From an uncultured Armatimonadota bacterium (GTDB lineage: Bacteria; Armatimonadota; Fimbriimonadia; Fimbriimonadales; Fimbriimonadaceae): 64,000 nt of DNA. Made by a program: the position numbers and the translations under genes. This document shows, piece by piece, positions 48,963-58,854 of this stretch; the stretch's first letter is position 1, and each line of letters begins with the position of its first letter. The notes under the pieces are model-generated. The model searched no databases, had not been told where the DNA came from, and saw nothing but the letters and a program-made list of their open reading frames with translations. The DNA lies in NCBI GenBank assembly GCA_903899015.1, contig CAIUHP010000072.1, positions 1 through 64,000 of the forward strand, written 5' to 3'.

Positions 48963-50432
48963 AGCTAGTAGCTTGGTAACGAGTTCGCCATGGACGTCCG
49001 TTAAGCGGAAGTTTCTGCCTTGGAACTTGTAGGTAAGCCGAGTATGGTCCAAGCCCATTTGGTGGAGAATCGTTGCGTTCAGGTCGTGTACGTGAACTGG
49101 GTCCTTAACCACGTTATAGCCTATGTCGTCAGTTTCACCGAGGGTGGTTCCAGGCTTGATGCCGCCTCCCGCCATCCAGCAACTATAAGCATGGGGATGG
49201 TGGTCTCGTCCCAAAAACTTCGAGCCATCTCGTGCTTCGTTTACTGGCGTTCGCCCGAATTCTCCGCTCCAAACGACCAACGTATCTTCCAGCAGTCCGC
49301 GACGTTTCAGATCAATGATGAGTGCGGTGGCCGCTTTGTCCGTCTCTTGGCAAAGCTTCGGCAAACCATGTTTCAAGTCATCGAATTCTGCTTCGCCATG
49401 GTGGTCCCAACCGCGGTGGTAGAGTTGAACGAATCGAACGCCCCGTTCAATTAAGCGGCGGGCTAGCAAGCAGTTATTTCCAAACGAGGCCTCTCCGGGT
49501 TTGGTGCCGTAAAGGTCATGCACTTCCTGTGGTTCTTTGGAGATATCCATTAGGTCCGGCACGCTGGTTTGCATCTTGTATGCCATCTCATAGGCAGCGA
49601 TCCGAGTCTCGATCTCAGGATCTCCCATCACGTTTTCACGCATCATGTTCAAATCGCGAATAGAGTCGAGTTGCTGACGGCGCGTATCTGCTGAGATTCC
49701 TTCAGGATCGGAAACATAGAGAACAGGATCACCCTTCGATCGGAATTCGACTCCTTGGTACACGGAAGGAAGGAAGCCGCTGCTCCAGCAAGACTTGCCC
49801 CCGTCCGGGTTGTTGTGTCCAGAGATGAGTACGACAAATCCAGGAAGATCTTCACACTCGCTGCCCAAGCCGTAGGTTAGCCAAGAGCCCATGCTTGGCC
49901 GGCCAGGCAACTGACTACCGGTGTTCATGAACAGCTGAGCGGGAGCATGGTTGAATTGGTCGGTGTGCATCGATTTCACAATCGTCACATCGTCCGCAAT
50001 GCTTTGCAGTCCGGGAAGAAGGTTCGAGATCTCTTGACCCGATTTTCCTACTTTCGAGAATTGGTGGGGTGAGCCAAGAAGTCTGGGGGTTCCTTTGATA
50101 AAGGCAAAGCGCTCGTTCTTGATGAATTCAGCCGGGATCGGTTCGCCATCATGCTTTTGAAGGGTTGGCTTCATGTCAAACAGATCAATTTGTGAAGGGG
50201 CTCCCGCCATAAATAGGTAGATCACTCGTTTGGCTTTCGGAGCAAAGTGCGGCATCTTAGGAGCGAACGGATCGGTTCGCTTGGATTTCTGCTTTTGAAA
50301 CGCGGCGAAGCCAGATTCACTGAGCATTGCGCTCAAGGCCAATGAGCCGATTCCGTAGCCTGCAGTCTTGAGCAGGTTGCGACGAGTTATTTCCCGAAGG
50401 ACGAGTTGGTCGATATTGTCGTTAATGCTCAT
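48960..50432 (-). CDS. DUF1501 family protein, partner of PSD1 protein
   Basis: 490-residue DUF1501 (sulfatase-like) protein. N-terminus with a Tat-like signal ([20 protein letters not shown]). Landmarks: [27 protein letters not shown]-like [75 protein letters not shown] and [18 protein letters not shown]. It starts 2 bp after the PSD1-type gene, the classic Planctomycete pairing of a c-type cytochrome domain protein with a DUF1501 protein. The biochemical role is unknown. Confidence 0.92.
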   Translation of the reverse strand: MSINDNIDQLVLREITRRNLLKTAGYGIGSLALSAMLSESGFAAFQKQKSKRTDPFAPKMPHFAPKAKRVIYLFMAGAPSQIDLFDMKPTLQKHDGEPIPAEFIKNERFAFIKGTPRLLGSPHQFSKVGKSGQEISNLLPGLQSIADDVTIVKSMHTDQFNHAPAQLFMNTGSQLPGRPSMGSWLTYGLGSECEDLPGFVVLISGHNNPDGGKSCWSSGFLPSVYQGVEFRSKGDPVLYVSDPEGISADTRRQQLDSIRDLNMMRENVMGDPEIETRIAAYEMAYKMQTSVPDLMDISKEPQEVHDLYGTKPGEASFGNNCLLARRLIERGVRFVQLYHRGWDHHGEAEFDDLKHGLPKLCQETDKAATALIIDLKRRGLLEDTLVVWSGEFGRTPVNEARDGSKFLGRDHHPHAYSCWMAGGGIKPGTTLGETDDIGYNVVKDPVHVHDLNATILHQMGLDHTRLTYKFQGRNFRLTDVHGELVTKLLA

Positions 50433-50434
50433 GA

Positions 50435-52756
50435 CTATTCCTTGGTAATTGCTTCGTCGAGATTCAAAATAACTTGGGCGACGATGGTGTAAGCAGCCTC
50501 GACAGCCAGCTTGGGGTTGTCGGTAGTAGATGAAAGTAGCTTCTTTGCTTCACTCGGGTTGGCTCCAAAGCGGACCTCCTGCTGACTGAGCAAAACCTCT
50601 AAGCGAGCCGTTTCGGCGGGACTCGGTTTGCGCACCATTACCGATCGAAAACCGAAATCCAATCGTGCTTTGGCTTCGGTGCCGCCGTCCTTCATCATTC
50701 GGTCCGCGAGGGCGTGGGCGGCGTTAAGGTAGACCTTATCGTTGAGCAAAGTGAGCGCTTGCAACGGTGTATTGGTTCGTAATCTCCTAACCGTACAGCT
50801 CTCTCGACTGGTCGCGTCGAAACTCAAGAACGATGGATAAGGCGAGGTTCGCTTCCAAAAGGTGTACAAACCGCGTCTTAGGCGATCCGTTCCAGGACTC
50901 AGTTGCCAAGACTCATCGTTGTAAGGTGTGTTCCATATGCCGTCTGGCTGGTCAGGGTAAACGCTCGGTCCTCCGATCTTGTTGCTGAGCAAACCTGATG
51001 CTTGAAGAGCGGAGTCTCGGATCATTTCTGCCGTCATTCGGAATCTGGGGCCGCGAGAAAGTAGCCGATTTTCCGGGTCCTTCTCTCGCATGGTTACGGT
51101 CTCGACGGATGACTGACGGTAGGTATTGCTCGTAACGATGAGTCGGTACATCGCCTTCATGCTCCAATGTCGGTTGATAAATTCAACCGCGAGCCAGTCG
51201 AGTAAATCCTTATAAATGGGCTTTTCACCTTGGGAGCCAAAGTCTTCAACGGTCTTGACCAAGCCGATTCCATAGATGCTTTCCCACATCTGGTTGATTC
51301 GAACTCGAGCCGTGAGAGGGTTTTCTGGACTGACGAGCCACTTTGCCAAGCCGAGTCGATTTTGAGGAAGATCTTTAGCGAGCCGTGGAAGAATCTTTGG
51401 AACATCTGCGGTGACGATCTTGCCTGGAGATAGGTAACCTCCTTTGATTCGGATTGGGGTCTTGGGCGGATATTCTCCCTTCTTCTCTTCAAGGATCAAT
51501 GCGCTTGCGCTCGACAACTCATTGATCTTCCCGCGTAACTGTTGAGCGGCATCGGAAACCGCCTTGTAGTCTTCGGGGCTGCCTTTTAGCTTGGGTAACG
51601 TCTTTTCGAGCTTTGCAAGTTCGTCGCTCATCTCATGAACTTTTGGATCAGTCAGGTCCAAAGTAGGTTCGTTGGAGCTCTCATAGAACGCCAACATGCG
51701 ATAGAAGTCTTCTTGGCTGAATGGGTCGTACTTGTGGTTGTGACACTGGGCGCAGCCAAGGGTTGAACCGAGCCATACACTGCCGGTGGTGGCAACTCGG
51801 TCGACTAGGGTCAACCATCGTTGCTCTCCTTTATCCACGCCTCCTTCCGTATTGAACATCGTGTTGCGGTGAAATCCAGTCGCAATAAGCTGATCGCGAC
51901 TCGCGTTGGGAAGGAGATCGCCTGCTAGCTGTTCAATCGTGAATTCATCGAATGGCATGTCTTGGTTAAATGCCTTGATCACCCAATCGCGATAGGGCCA
52001 CATGGTGCGATTGAGGTCCTTTTCATATCCAGTTGAGTCCGCATACCTAGCTAAGTCGAGCCAAGGTGTTGCTTGGTGCTCACCGTATGCGGGGGAGTCG
52101 AGTAGCTTGTCGACAACCAACTCGTATGCATTCGGCCGATTATCGGCGAGGAAGCGATTGGTGTCTTCAACGGACGGTGGCAGTCCGGTTAGGTCGAGGT
52201 AGACCCGTCGTAAAAGGGTTGCTTTGGGAGCAGGTGCGGATGGAGTTAAATGCTCGGAGGAAAGCTTGGCCAAAACGAACGAATCGATTGGGTTTTTGAT
52301 CCAAGCGGTTGGACCAACCTTTGGAACATGTTGCTCAGGCGCAATATACGCCCAATGTTTTCCAGCACCATTTGCACTTACATGGGCCCCCTCATCAATC
52401 CATTGCTTCATGGTTGCGATCTGAACCGGTGTTAATGGACTGAAACCCATCGGCATGCGAGGTCCTAGTTCCGTTCCCACAACCCTTTGGATGATTAGGC
52501 TACTGGCTGACTTCCCAGGGATGAACAGTGGCCCATTCTTGCCGCCCTTCAGGATTCCTGCCGCCGTGTCCAGCCGAAGTCGACCCATATGGCTTTCTGA
52601 TCCATGGCATTGGAGGCAATGAGCCCGGAAAATGGGAGCTATCTCTTGACTGAAGTCAACCTTAGGGGTTGGAGCTTTGGATGCAGCCGATGTCCCGATG
52701 AGAAGAACCCATGGCGAGACCACTATGCAACCTAAAGCGACCTTGCTGGCACGCAT
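50435..52756 (-). CDS. PSD1 and cytochrome c domain-containing protein
   Basis: 773-residue exported protein with the PSCyt1-PSCyt2-PSD1 architecture. A signal segment ([17 protein letters not shown]) leads into a haem c site, [20 protein letters not shown] (Cys-x-x-Cys-His, ~47-51). The PSCyt2/DUF1549 domain spans ~130-345 ([48 protein letters not shown]-like [18 protein letters not shown]), and PSD1/DUF1553 ~490-745 ([60 protein letters not shown]). One cytochrome suggests periplasmic electron transfer coupled to the DUF1501 partner; function is unproven. Confidence 0.93.
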   Translation of the reverse strand: MRASKVALGCIVVSPWVLLIGTSAASKAPTPKVDFSQEIAPIFRAHCLQCHGSESHMGRLRLDTAAGILKGGKNGPLFIPGKSASSLIIQRVVGTELGPRMPMGFSPLTPVQIATMKQWIDEGAHVSANGAGKHWAYIAPEQHVPKVGPTAWIKNPIDSFVLAKLSSEHLTPSAPAPKATLLRRVYLDLTGLPPSVEDTNRFLADNRPNAYELVVDKLLDSPAYGEHQATPWLDLARYADSTGYEKDLNRTMWPYRDWVIKAFNQDMPFDEFTIEQLAGDLLPNASRDQLIATGFHRNTMFNTEGGVDKGEQRWLTLVDRVATTGSVWLGSTLGCAQCHNHKYDPFSQEDFYRMLAFYESSNEPTLDLTDPKVHEMSDELAKLEKTLPKLKGSPEDYKAVSDAAQQLRGKINELSSASALILEEKKGEYPPKTPIRIKGGYLSPGKIVTADVPKILPRLAKDLPQNRLGLAKWLVSPENPLTARVRINQMWESIYGIGLVKTVEDFGSQGEKPIYKDLLDWLAVEFINRHWSMKAMYRLIVTSNTYRQSSVETVTMREKDPENRLLSRGPRFRMTAEMIRDSALQASGLLSNKIGGPSVYPDQPDGIWNTPYNDESWQLSPGTDRLRRGLYTFWKRTSPYPSFLSFDATSRESCTVRRLRTNTPLQALTLLNDKVYLNAAHALADRMMKDGGTEAKARLDFGFRSVMVRKPSPAETARLEVLLSQQEVRFGANPSEAKKLLSSTTDNPKLAVEAAYTIVAQVILNLDEAITKE

Positions 52757-52762
52757 TGCTCA

Positions 52763-52768
52763 ATGGTA
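52763..52768 (-). promoter_or_regulatory. extended -10-like TGATACCAT for the PSD1 gene
   Basis: TACCAT, preceded by TGA (an extended -10 arrangement), ends 6 nt before the ATG at 52756. No Shine-Dalgarno site is present. Confidence 0.45.
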
Positions 52769-52874
52769 TCACGCCTATCGGCGAGATAGGGACCCTGAAA
52801 AGATTGTTCGCCAAGTTAGACAAGTAATTGGCCCTAATTTATCGAACCGTCATCTCTTCGCCCATTTTCCTTGT

Positions 52875-52880
52875 TAAGAT
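52875..52880 (+). promoter_or_regulatory. -10-like TAAGAT for the 242-aa gene
   Basis: TAAGAT ends 8 nt before the ATG at 52889, with ATTAGTGG between. Confidence 0.4.
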
Positions 52881-52888
52881 ATTAGTGG

Positions 52889-53617
52889 ATGCAATTTTAC
52901 AGACAACCGGTTAAATTTGTGTCTCTGGGTACGCAATTATTAACTCTGCTAATAATATCTGCAGTTTGCGCCGAGCGTCGAGTGGTTGAGATTCCCGATT
53001 TTGCTCGAAACAGTCTGGCTCTAAAAGCTTATAAGCTGCAATCCGTCGCACTGGCCAACAGATCAGCGAACCACGATGCAGTCAAGATGAAAGCAACTGC
53101 TCTTATCTACGATTTGCCTCATCATGTGGAACCAAACGACATTGAGTGTGAATCCGCATCTGTCACCATCCAACGAATTGATTGCGTGGATCAATTTCGT
53201 AATTATCGAAATTTAGGACACGGTTATGCGCTGCGAATTTATCTTCATTCCGAGAAAGAATGGCCTGAAACGATTGCTCTTAAACTTAAGGGTCAACGAA
53301 TTGTAGGAAGGCTCACGGACCCTTCTGACCGATACGTTCACCTTTACGTATCGGATTGGAAGCACGAAAAGCCGAGAAGGATTTTGCCAACCGCTGACGC
53401 TAAGATCGTCTGGATTGTCAAACGAACGGGTTCGGATTACTTACACCCGGTGAATTTCCCTGGACTCTTGTGGGAATCTTGGTTTCGATCAGTGGGATCG
53501 ATGTGGGCTTATGCCGCTGCGGTGGAAACGGATCTCGTTGATGATCAAAGCCTGTCTCGCTTCTTAAAGAATGCTCACGCAAAGGCCATTTCCGCGAACG
53601 TGTACCTCTGCCCTTGA
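52889..53617 (+). CDS. exported hypothetical protein, 242 aa
   Basis: I do not recognise a family. A hydrophobic N-terminal segment (FVSLGTQLLTLLIISAVCA) looks like a signal peptide. The mature part has a beta-rich first half (SVTIQRIDCVDQFRNYRNLG, YALRIYLHSEKEWPETIALK, VGRLTDPSDRYVHLYVSDW) and a helical end with five or more aromatic residues (LLWESWFRSVGSMWAYAAAV). The gene is isolated, convergent with the pilin-like operon. Base use is more A+T-rich in its upstream region than in the body. Confidence 0.65.
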   Translation: MQFYRQPVKFVSLGTQLLTLLIISAVCAERRVVEIPDFARNSLALKAYKLQSVALANRSANHDAVKMKATALIYDLPHHVEPNDIECESASVTIQRIDCVDQFRNYRNLGHGYALRIYLHSEKEWPETIALKLKGQRIVGRLTDPSDRYVHLYVSDWKHEKPRRILPTADAKIVWIVKRTGSDYLHPVNFPGLLWESWFRSVGSMWAYAAAVETDLVDDQSLSRFLKNAHAKAISANVYLCP

Positions 53618-53629
53618 GCTTCAAACTCA

Positions 53630-53669
53630 AAAGAAAATCCGCCTAGCCCCACAAGTGGCTAAGCGGATT
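53630..53669 (-). terminator. rho-independent terminator of the pilin-lipoprotein operon
   Basis: On the minus strand AATCCGCTTAGCC pairs with GGCTAGGCGGATT (one mismatch) and is followed by TTTCTTTTG. It lies 14 bp after the stop of the small lipoprotein gene, which supports that gene being the end of the transcript. Confidence 0.75.
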
Positions 53670-53682
53670 CATCTTGTCGAGT

Positions 53683-53817
53683 CTATTTATCTTTCTTAGT
53701 TGTTTTATCGACGGTTGTTGTAGCGGTATCGGCAGGAGCCGAACAAGCTACCAAGCAAGAAACGACGAAGACTGATAATACAGCCAATTTGAGGTTGCGA
53801 AGAATGCGTGGGCTCAT
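53683..53817 (-). CDS. 44-aa small lipoprotein coupled to the pilin-like gene
   Basis: A short gene easily missed. [20 protein letters not shown] leads into CLVAC, a lipobox with Cys25, then [19 protein letters not shown], a Thr/Lys-rich tail. The ATG overlaps the TGA of the pilin-like gene (ATGA), so translation is coupled, and a terminator follows. The predicted product is a lipid-anchored peptide of about 20 residues after processing. No function is known; a structural or regulatory accessory of the pilin-like protein is inference. Confidence 0.75.
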   Translation of the reverse strand: MSPRILRNLKLAVLSVFVVSCLVACSAPADTATTTVDKTTKKDK

Positions 53818-54614
53818 AGCTTAACGCGGTCTCTCGTAATCATATCAGCAACGACGCCGCACTTTTGACCTACGCCGTATCCGCCGTTTCGCTCTTGAAC
53901 CTGGTCTACATCGTAGCAATACTTCTTGATGTCGTTGCCGTTTGCAGGCATGATGTCAAAGGCGTCGCCGTCCGCTTGGAAAGAATAACGATCCATCTTC
54001 ATGACCTTTGCATGGCCATCAATGAAGGTGAACGGATATTGACCACCGTGTCGAAGTGCCGACGCTGTGTTTCCATCACCCGTTTGGAAGTAGAACGATA
54101 GCGTGTACATGTTGGTGTCGTTGGTCGCACCAATCATGATCGTGTCAGCTGGTGAAGCGAAGTCACCCATGTTGCGGCCACGCCACATCGATCCACCTTG
54201 AGGATCGTCCTCTCGCTGATGGAAGATGCCGGTGCCGTTTTGATAGGAGTAGATGCCAAAGTTTGGAGCGAATCCGATGCATCGGCCGGTTGGATCGAAC
54301 GAGGTATCGCATCCGGTACGGGTTCTGGCTGGATCATAGACGATGCCCCGATTCTTGATGTACGGCTGGAGAATCGTTTGAAATTCTCCTTTATCGTCCA
54401 GATCATTATTTTGAGTCAAGAACGTGTCGTCCGAGTCGGTGTTATACATGAAGAACGCAATGCCGAACTGCTTACAGTTGCTTAACGCCTGAGTCTTCTT
54501 TGCGGCAGCCTTTGCCTGAGCGAAAACTGGGAAGAGAATGGCAGCAAGAATTGCGATGATCGCGATAACGACGAGAAGCTCAATAAGAGTGAAAGCCTTT
54601 CTAGAAAAATTCAT
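53814..54614 (-). CDS. type IV pilin-like (prepilin N-terminal) protein
   Basis: 266-residue prepilin-like protein. Class III signal [21 protein letters not shown], with Ala instead of Gly at -1 and Glu at +5, followed by [20 protein letters not shown], which is typical of Armatimonadota. The C-terminal half contains [20 protein letters not shown], an H-x9-DG motif as in DUF1559 proteins. Such proteins form pseudopili or surface structures after processing by a prepilin peptidase (not in this window). GAGG lies about 11 nt before the ATG. The gene overlaps the small lipoprotein gene by 4 bp. Confidence 0.9.
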   Translation of the reverse strand: MNFSRKAFTLIELLVVIAIIAILAAILFPVFAQAKAAAKKTQALSNCKQFGIAFFMYNTDSDDTFLTQNNDLDDKGEFQTILQPYIKNRGIVYDPARTRTGCDTSFDPTGRCIGFAPNFGIYSYQNGTGIFHQREDDPQGGSMWRGRNMGDFASPADTIMIGATNDTNMYTLSFYFQTGDGNTASALRHGGQYPFTFIDGHAKVMKMDRYSFQADGDAFDIMPANGNDIKKYCYDVDQVQERNGGYGVGQKCGVVADMITRDRVKL

Positions 54615-54690
54615 TGTGAATGTGCCTCAGTGCACTGCGTGCAAGTTTACGACGCCAGTGCCACGAAGGACTAGTTGTATACATGACATT

Positions 54691-54718
54691 TTTTAACTGT
54701 TTGTTAAGGTCTGTTAAG
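54691..54718 (-). promoter_or_regulatory. direct repeats upstream of the pilin-like gene
   Basis: On the minus strand CTTAACA occurs twice 10 bp apart, followed by AGTTAAA another 10 bp on. The unit matches the CTTAACA found in the Pho-like box at 7120, but with a 10-bp instead of 11-bp period. It lies about 80-100 bp before the start codon, a fit for an activator site. Function is unproven. Confidence 0.35.
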
Positions 54719-54854
54719 CACATTGGCCCAAATCAGGTTCCTTTTTTCCATAAAATGTTAAGAGACTTACCACTTGTCTTAGAGTACTAGCCGTGAGACA
54801 ATACAATCTGTAAGTCATATGGCAGAAAATTCATTGGCGATCATATACATAAAT
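54719..54854. other. rest of the 301-bp gap between pilin-like gene and haem operon
   Basis: Apart from the repeat at 54691-54718 and the hairpin at 54855-54890, I see no reading frame, repeat or RNA structure here. The gap is A+T-rich, which fits a promoter region for the pilin-like gene. Confidence 0.4.
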
Positions 54855-54890
54855 TTGCCTGCCCCATCTCGATGAAGATAGGGCAGGCAA
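54855..54890 (-). terminator. hairpin terminating the haem operon
   Basis: TTGCCTGCCCCATCT (54855-54869) pairs with AGATAGGGCAGGCAA (54876-54890) with one mismatch and a 6-nt loop. On the minus strand it is followed by only a short T stretch (AAATTTATG), so termination may be partial. It is 25 bp after the hemH stop. Confidence 0.6.
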
Positions 54891-54915
54891 TGTGATCCGA
54901 CAGAGCGGCTCGATG

Positions 54916-55824
54916 TTATTCGAACATTTCTGCCGCGATTCCTGCGAGTGCATCCATGACTGTCAAATCGACGTTGATCACTTCTGCTCGTCGGAAGTTG
55001 AGGCTTAACTCCGCACAACGATCTCGGGCTTCAATTCCAAGATCGTAAAGTACTTCTAGGTGGTCGGAAACGAAGCCAACCGTGCAACAGACAATATTCT
55101 TGTATTTTGGAGCCTCGGCCGAAATAACTTCCAAAACATCTGGCCCAAGCCAGGGCTCGCCAGTTGTGCTTGCACTCTGGTAGGCAAATGTCCAGTGGGG
55201 AAGATTTAAATTCTCTGCCACAAGTTTACTGGTCTCCATAAGCTCTTCCGGATAAGGGTCGCCGGCCGCCATGATTCGCTGAGGAAGACTGTGAGCCGAG
55301 AAGATCACAAGTGTTTCTTCCGCATTCCAGCCGTTCAACTGGTCTTGAACTCGGTTCGCGACAGCCTCGATAAAGGCAGGCAAGGTACCCCACCTTTCCA
55401 GAACCGAGAGCTTCATTTCTGGAGCATTTTTGTCTCGTGAATCATAGGCGTATTTCTTGTAGGCTTCAACGCTATAGCTGGAGTAGTGCGGCGCAAGAAC
55501 AATGCCGACTGCGTCCGTTACGCCATCCTTTGCCATCTGTTCAACAACTTCAGCGACAAAAGGATGCGTGTGCTTGGCTCCGATATAAAGTTCAGCATCA
55601 ATCCCTCGTGCTTTAAGTGATTTCTGAATTGCGAGGCCTTGATTCTCTGAAATGTGCGACAAGGGCGATGGGCCGCCGATCGACTGATAGCGATCAATCA
55701 AATCCTGCAAAGCTTCTGGTTCAGGAGGGCGACCGCGTCGAATGTGGGTGTAGTAGGGCAACACGTCGTCAATCGACGAGGGAGTGCCGTAATGCATAAC
55801 AAGTAAAGCGTGCTTTTTTGGCAT
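54916..55824 (-). CDS. hemH: coproporphyrin-type ferrochelatase (HemH/CpfC)
   Basis: 302-residue ferrochelatase very close to the Bacillus protein in layout: YTHIRRGRPPEPEALQDLID, YIGAKHTHPFVAEVVEQMA, SIVLAPHYS-like VGIVLAPHYSSYSVEAYKKY, FSAHSLPQRI (catalytic His) and GFVSDHLEVLYDLG (catalytic Glu). The N-terminal YGTP keeps the Tyr that binds porphyrin iron in Bacillus. With hemQ in the same operon it probably inserts iron into coproporphyrin III, not protoporphyrin IX; under that scheme the name is cpfC. Last gene of the operon, 53 bp after hemE. Confidence 0.93.
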   Translation of the reverse strand: MPKKHALLVMHYGTPSSIDDVLPYYTHIRRGRPPEPEALQDLIDRYQSIGGPSPLSHISENQGLAIQKSLKARGIDAELYIGAKHTHPFVAEVVEQMAKDGVTDAVGIVLAPHYSSYSVEAYKKYAYDSRDKNAPEMKLSVLERWGTLPAFIEAVANRVQDQLNGWNAEETLVIFSAHSLPQRIMAAGDPYPEELMETSKLVAENLNLPHWTFAYQSASTTGEPWLGPDVLEVISAEAPKYKNIVCCTVGFVSDHLEVLYDLGIEARDRCAELSLNFRRAEVINVDLTVMDALAGIAAEMFE

Positions 55825-55877
55825 AGTAGGTTTCGTTTGGGCAATTCTACGAAGTCGAACAGATTCCGTTCGCGAAG

Positions 55878-56891
55878 TTAAGAACCCTGTACGGCCTCCA
55901 CAAGTGCTTGGACATTCTCCATCGGGGTAAGCGGATAGATGCCGTGACCAAGATTGAAAATGTGGCCAGGAAGAGTTCGACCTTGTTCCACAACCGCGAG
56001 TGCCTTTTTGCGGACGATTTCAGGGTTTGTGAGCAAGACAGCTGGATCAAGATTGCCTTGCATCGGGGTCGGGCGTACCAATTTGGCGGCGTGAGACAAA
56101 CTAATGCGCCAGTCCACTCCAATGACGTCTCCGCCTGCTTCTTGCATCACGTTTAAGAGGGCGGCGCTTCCCGTTCCAAAGTGGATGACAGGCGCTCCTA
56201 ATGGCTTCAAGCCTTCAAATATATGCTTCATATGAGGAAGCAAGAATTCTCGATAGGTGGCTTCATCCAGAACTCCAATCCAGCTATCAAAAAGCTGAAC
56301 CGCATCGGCTCCTGCCTGAATTTGAGCCCGCAAGTAACGGAGGGTGTTCTCAGCTAACAGAGCCATTAAGTTATGCCAAAACTCAGGCTCCATCAGCATG
56401 AGGCTGCGAGTGAGTTTGTGGTCCTTCGAGGGACCGCCTTCGATAAGGTACGACGCGAGGGTAAAGGGTGCTCCCGTAAACCCAATGAGGGGAACCTTGA
56501 GTTCTTTCTTGAGGATCCGAATGCTTTCCAGAACGAATGGGAGGCCCTCTTCTGGTTCAAACAATCGTAAAGCCGCAAGATCTTGTGCGGTTCGAATGGG
56601 ATGCTCAACAACAGGCCCGACACCTTCTTTGATGTCAAAAGGAGCTCCCATTGGGGTGAATGGAACGGTGAGGTCTGAGAATAAGATCGCGGCGTCAAAC
56701 CCAAATCTTCGAATCGGTTGAAGCGTGATCTCAGCTGCAACTTCGGGATGGCTTACGGATTCGACCATCGTCATACCCTTACGAATTTCACGATATTCAG
56801 GCAAATAACGACCTGCCTGGCGCATGACCCAAATGGGAGGACGGTCGACCGATTCACCTCGACAAGCTCTTAAAAATCGAGTGTCTTTCAT
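55878..56891 (-). CDS. hemE: uroporphyrinogen decarboxylase HemE
   Basis: 337-residue HemE. The family signature PPIWVMRQAGRYLPEYREIR appears at ~18-37 and the second one near GFTGAPFTLASYLIEGGPSK. It decarboxylates four acetate side chains of uroporphyrinogen III to give coproporphyrinogen III in the cytoplasm. Its ATG overlaps the hemL stop by 4 bp (ATGA). Confidence 0.97.
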   Translation of the reverse strand: MKDTRFLRACRGESVDRPPIWVMRQAGRYLPEYREIRKGMTMVESVSHPEVAAEITLQPIRRFGFDAAILFSDLTVPFTPMGAPFDIKEGVGPVVEHPIRTAQDLAALRLFEPEEGLPFVLESIRILKKELKVPLIGFTGAPFTLASYLIEGGPSKDHKLTRSLMLMEPEFWHNLMALLAENTLRYLRAQIQAGADAVQLFDSWIGVLDEATYREFLLPHMKHIFEGLKPLGAPVIHFGTGSAALLNVMQEAGGDVIGVDWRISLSHAAKLVRPTPMQGNLDPAVLLTNPEIVRKKALAVVEQGRTLPGHIFNLGHGIYPLTPMENVQALVEAVQGS

Positions 56892-58183
56892 GCCGACACC
56901 TCCTTGATACTTTCGGCAAACGCATCGACCGTTCGGTCGATGTCTTCATGGGTGTGAGATGCAGTTAGGAACCAGGCTTCAAGGGCACTCGGAGGTAGGT
57001 AAAAGCCTTTGTTGAGCATCGAGTGGAACAGTTGAGCAAAGTAGTTCTTATTCGATGCATTTGCCTCATCAAAATTGCGAACCGGCTGATCGGCAAAGAA
57101 AACGCTGATCATTGATCCGACTCTCTGAACTTGAGCTGGAATTTGCGCGGATGAGAACACTTGGTTGAGACCCGCTTCTAATCGCGCACCGCTAAGCTCG
57201 AGTTTCTCATAAACTTCGTCGTCACAATTTGAAAGCGCCGCGTATCCGGCCGCCATCGCGAGGGGATTTCCAGAAAGGGTTCCTGCTTGATACATCGGTC
57301 CAAGAGGGGCGACCAAATCCATGAGGTCTTTACGCCCACCATAAGCGCCGACGGGTAGTCCTCCGCCGATCACTTTGCCCATGCAAAGCAGATCGGGTTC
57401 AATTCCGTAGCGAACCGATGCCCCACCTTTCGACACGCGGAAGCCAGTCATGACCTCGTCAAATACAAGGAGAACACCATGGTGATCACAGAGCTCTCGA
57501 AGCTTGAGCAAGAAACCTGGGTCAGGTGGAATCAGTCCCATGTTTCCTGCCACTGGTTCAACCATGACGGCTGCGACCTCATCCGAATTGGCTTCGAGGA
57601 TTGCCTGAACGTTCTCAGCATCGTTAAAGCGAGCCAAGAGCGTATCGTGGGTAATCGAGTTTGGTACGCCCGCGCTGTCGGGTAAGCCAAAAGTTGCGAT
57701 TCCAGAACCGGCCTTTGCCAGGAGACTGTCAACCGCTCCATGATAGTTTCCTTCGAACTTAATCACCTTGTTACGGCCGGTTGCGGCACGTACTAAGCGA
57801 ATCGTCGCGAGGGTGGCTTCGGTGCCCGAATTTACGAATCGGATTCGCTCGACGGCAGGAATTCGGTTGATAATCTCGCGTGCAAGTCGTACTTCGCCCT
57901 CGTGGGGTGCCCCGAAGCTGGTGCCGTGGGACGCTGCATCGGAGATCGCGCTGACCACGCGAGGATCGGCATGTCCCAAGAGAATCGCACCCCAAGATGA
58001 AACGTAGTCGACGTATCGATTTCCGTCTGCATCAATCAGGTGAGAACCTTCCGCACTCTTGAAGAAGACTGGCGTGCCACCGACCGCTTTGAATGCTCGA
58101 ACGGGGCTATTGACGCCACCCGGCATCAAGCCACATGCCTCGGTGAAAAGCGCCTCGGAGGTTGGGCGAAGTGTCGACGACAT
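56888..58183 (-). CDS. hemL: glutamate-1-semialdehyde 2,1-aminomutase HemL
   Basis: 431-residue PLP-dependent aminomutase. Landmarks: ACGLMPGGVNSPVRAFKAVG, YVSSWGAILLGHADPRVVSA, RFVNSGTEATLATIRLVRA, KFEGNYHGAVDSLL, VLLVFDEVMTGFRVSKGG and LLCMGKVIGGGLPVGAYGG, where the Lys binds PLP. It converts glutamate-1-semialdehyde to 5-aminolevulinate, closing the C5 route begun by HemA. One-base overlap with hemQ (TAATG). Confidence 0.97.
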   Translation of the reverse strand: MSSTLRPTSEALFTEACGLMPGGVNSPVRAFKAVGGTPVFFKSAEGSHLIDADGNRYVDYVSSWGAILLGHADPRVVSAISDAASHGTSFGAPHEGEVRLAREIINRIPAVERIRFVNSGTEATLATIRLVRAATGRNKVIKFEGNYHGAVDSLLAKAGSGIATFGLPDSAGVPNSITHDTLLARFNDAENVQAILEANSDEVAAVMVEPVAGNMGLIPPDPGFLLKLRELCDHHGVLLVFDEVMTGFRVSKGGASVRYGIEPDLLCMGKVIGGGLPVGAYGGRKDLMDLVAPLGPMYQAGTLSGNPLAMAAGYAALSNCDDEVYEKLELSGARLEAGLNQVFSSAQIPAQVQRVGSMISVFFADQPVRNFDEANASNKNYFAQLFHSMLNKGFYLPPSALEAWFLTASHTHEDIDRTVDAFAESIKEVSA

Positions 58184-58854
58184 TAGCGAATGAACTCCTC
58201 AGGCTTCAAATAGACGCCAGTAACGAGAGGGGTGTCTGCGGCGGTGTAAAGTCGACCCTCGACGCCTCGAAGAGCATTGACCAATTCCGAGAATCGGACC
58301 GGATTATCCATCTCGTACGAAACCACGAATTCATGATCTTGAAGCCCGAACGAGTATAGGAGAAGCTGTTTAACGTCAAAATACTGCTTGCCAATCTTGA
58401 TGTGCTCGTTCATCATGCCTTGGCGGACGTCAGGGGTCTTCATGTACCACTCTTTCGTCTTGGTAAACGGATACACGACAAAGAATCTCTCTCGCTCGCC
58501 TTCGATGGCATCGATGTCCTGCTCGCTCTTACCACGCGAGTACATGGACGGCCGTGTGAAGCCCCAAAGGACTTGAACAGGCTTGATGTACCGCTTCCAA
58601 CCTTCCGAAACGCGATTGTAGTTGATCAAAGCCGCGGAAGAAACCTCTGGCTGCTCCGCAACCAACGCGGACCAGAGCATGAAATCCGTATCCGATCGGC
58701 AAGGAAAAACTGAGTAGAAGTGAGTTCCCGGAGCAATTGACTGTGCTTCAGAAACGAGCTTGGTCCGAAACGCCTTGCGGTCGTCATCGGAGAGTGCCCA
58801 ATAGGCGTCTGTGTATGCGTAAGTTGCGTAGATGTTTAGTTGTTGTTCAGCCAA
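58183..58854 (-). CDS. hemQ: coproheme decarboxylase HemQ (chlorite dismutase family)
   Basis: 223-residue HemQ/ChdC. The catalytic YPFTK motif (Tyr and Lys, family YPMxK) is present in FFVVYPFTKTKEWYMKTP, and the proximal His in MMNEHIKIGKQYFDVKQL, followed by LLLYSFGLQDHEFVVSYE. It lacks the Arg of true chlorite dismutases in the family's usual position as far as I can see. It would oxidatively decarboxylate coprohaem to haem b with peroxide. Its start lies inside the hemB 3' end (19-bp overlap). Confidence 0.9.
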   Translation of the reverse strand: MAEQQLNIYATYAYTDAYWALSDDDRKAFRTKLVSEAQSIAPGTHFYSVFPCRSDTDFMLWSALVAEQPEVSSAALINYNRVSEGWKRYIKPVQVLWGFTRPSMYSRGKSEQDIDAIEGERERFFVVYPFTKTKEWYMKTPDVRQGMMNEHIKIGKQYFDVKQLLLYSFGLQDHEFVVSYEMDNPVRFSELVNALRGVEGRLYTAADTPLVTGVYLKPEEFIR

